Shown in pieces: positions 63,654 to 64,000 of a stretch of DNA of 64,000 nt. Made by a program: the position numbers and the translations under genes. Position 1 is the stretch's first letter; the number at the start of each line of letters is the position of its first letter. A model generated the notes under the pieces. It was not told where the DNA came from, searched no databases, and saw only the letters and a program-made list of their open reading frames with translations. This DNA comes from Bacteroidota bacterium (lineage in GTDB: Bacteria > Bacteroidota > Bacteroidia > Chitinophagales > Chitinophagaceae): positions 1-64,000 of the forward strand of contig VGGU01000007.1 in the NCBI GenBank assembly GCA_016868475.1. Direction: 5' to 3'.

Positions 63654-64000
63654 ATGTCAACCATCACCAAATCCATTGATTTTAATTTATCCAACAAAGT
63701 AGCTGATATTTCTCTGGCCGAATGGGGTCGCAAAGAAATTCGCTTAGCTGAAGCAGAAATGCCTGGGCTAATGGCCATTCGTTCCGAGTATGGCCCATCT
63801 CAACCCTTAAAAGATGCGCGAATAGCCGGTTGTCTTCATATGACCATTCAAACCGCTGTATTGATCGAAACATTAGTGGCATTGGGCGCTGAGGTAAAAT
63901 GGAGTTCTTGTAATATATTCTCAACACAGGACCATGCCGCTGCTGCTATTGCCGCTGCAGGTATTGGCGTGTTTGCCTGGAAAGGCCAAACCATTGAGGA
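63654..64000 (+). CDS. ahcY: Adenosylhomocysteinase (3' truncated by the window)
   Basis: The open frame starts at ATG 63654 and runs off the window end. The 115 or so visible residues contain [41 protein letters not shown] and [15 protein letters not shown], which are diagnostic for S-adenosylhomocysteine hydrolase. The enzyme recycles S-adenosylhomocysteine to adenosine and homocysteine. It is not in the ORF track. Confidence 0.95.
   Translation, partial: MSTITKSIDFNLSNKVADISLAEWGRKEIRLAEAEMPGLMAIRSEYGPSQPLKDARIAGCLHMTIQTAVLIETLVALGAEVKWSSCNIFSTQDHAAAAIAAAGIGVFAWKGQTIE

Noticed and set aside
1-64000. tRNA or rRNA genes, insertion sequences, prophage, attachment sites, CRISPR
   Set aside because: I read through the gaps and ORFs and saw no transposase, integrase, terminal inverted repeats, tRNA-like cloverleaf or spaced repeats. 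A covariance-model search could still reveal a small RNA.

Overview
The window is a 64 kb chromosomal segment of a Bacteroidota bacterium, most likely of the Chitinophagia or Chitinophagaceae type. The signs are the fused CcoN-CcoO oxidase with a single-haem CcoP, a SprE/PorW-like type IX secretion component, a Porin_10-type outer-membrane protein, DUF4954, DUF6132 and HYC_CC_PP family proteins, and several TAnnTTTG promoter -7 boxes. I see no rRNA, tRNA, IS element, prophage or CRISPR array. Coding density is high and no gap between genes reaches 300 bp; the longest is 247 bp.

The left half (about 1 to 33.2 kb) is a respiratory block. After a truncated DUF4954 gene come sulfide-oxidation genes: a CstB-like persulfide dioxygenase/rhodanese, a single rhodanese, a type II sulfide:quinone oxidoreductase and a DUF6132 membrane protein. 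Next are a membrane PAS histidine kinase and, on the minus strand, a complete cbb3 oxidase set (ccoI, ccoS, ccoNO, ccoQ, ccoP, ccoG, ccoH and a SafE-type protein). A plus-strand response regulator fused to a CRP/FNR domain diverges from ccoI. From 32988 down to 16045 sixteen minus-strand genes run with very small gaps or overlaps. They encode a periplasmic type II DMSO-reductase-family enzyme resembling NXR/pNarG nitrate reductases (alpha, beta, a cytochrome c/EB_dh gamma fusion, and a TorD/NarJ chaperone), the molybdenum cofactor genes found here (moaA, moeA, mobA, moaD, moeB-rhodanese, moaE, moaCB), a TSUP transporter, a tyrosine phenol-lyase, a U32-family protein with its own ferredoxin, and two envelope proteins of unknown function.

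A shared palindrome, TGAY-N4-RTCA, lies 50 to 115 bp upstream of the sulfide genes, the SQR, ccoS/ccoNO, the ccoI/regulator divergent region and, as a tandem pair 22 bp apart, the nitrate-reductase-like operon. I infer one redox regulon, probably controlled by the CRP-type response regulator and possibly by the nearby kinase. It would link sulfide oxidation to microaerobic (cbb3) and molybdoenzyme-dependent respiration. This coherent unit is the most interesting part of the window.

The right half (33.2 to 64 kb) is mostly housekeeping: phoH, a fluoride channel, a Mur ligase, a DsbA-like protein lacking CxxC, clpB, a degenerate beta-lactamase-fold protein coupled to queG, an ABC permease, folK, a deoxynucleoside kinase, an MFS carrier, gcvP, a Tat-signal superoxide dismutase, a TlpA thioredoxin, an HMA protein with a Cys/Lys repeat tail, a porin, sucC, a SprT protein, atpI/atpZ-like genes, a bactofilin, a SprE/PorW-like gene, a class A PBP, a GNAT acetyltransferase and the start of ahcY.
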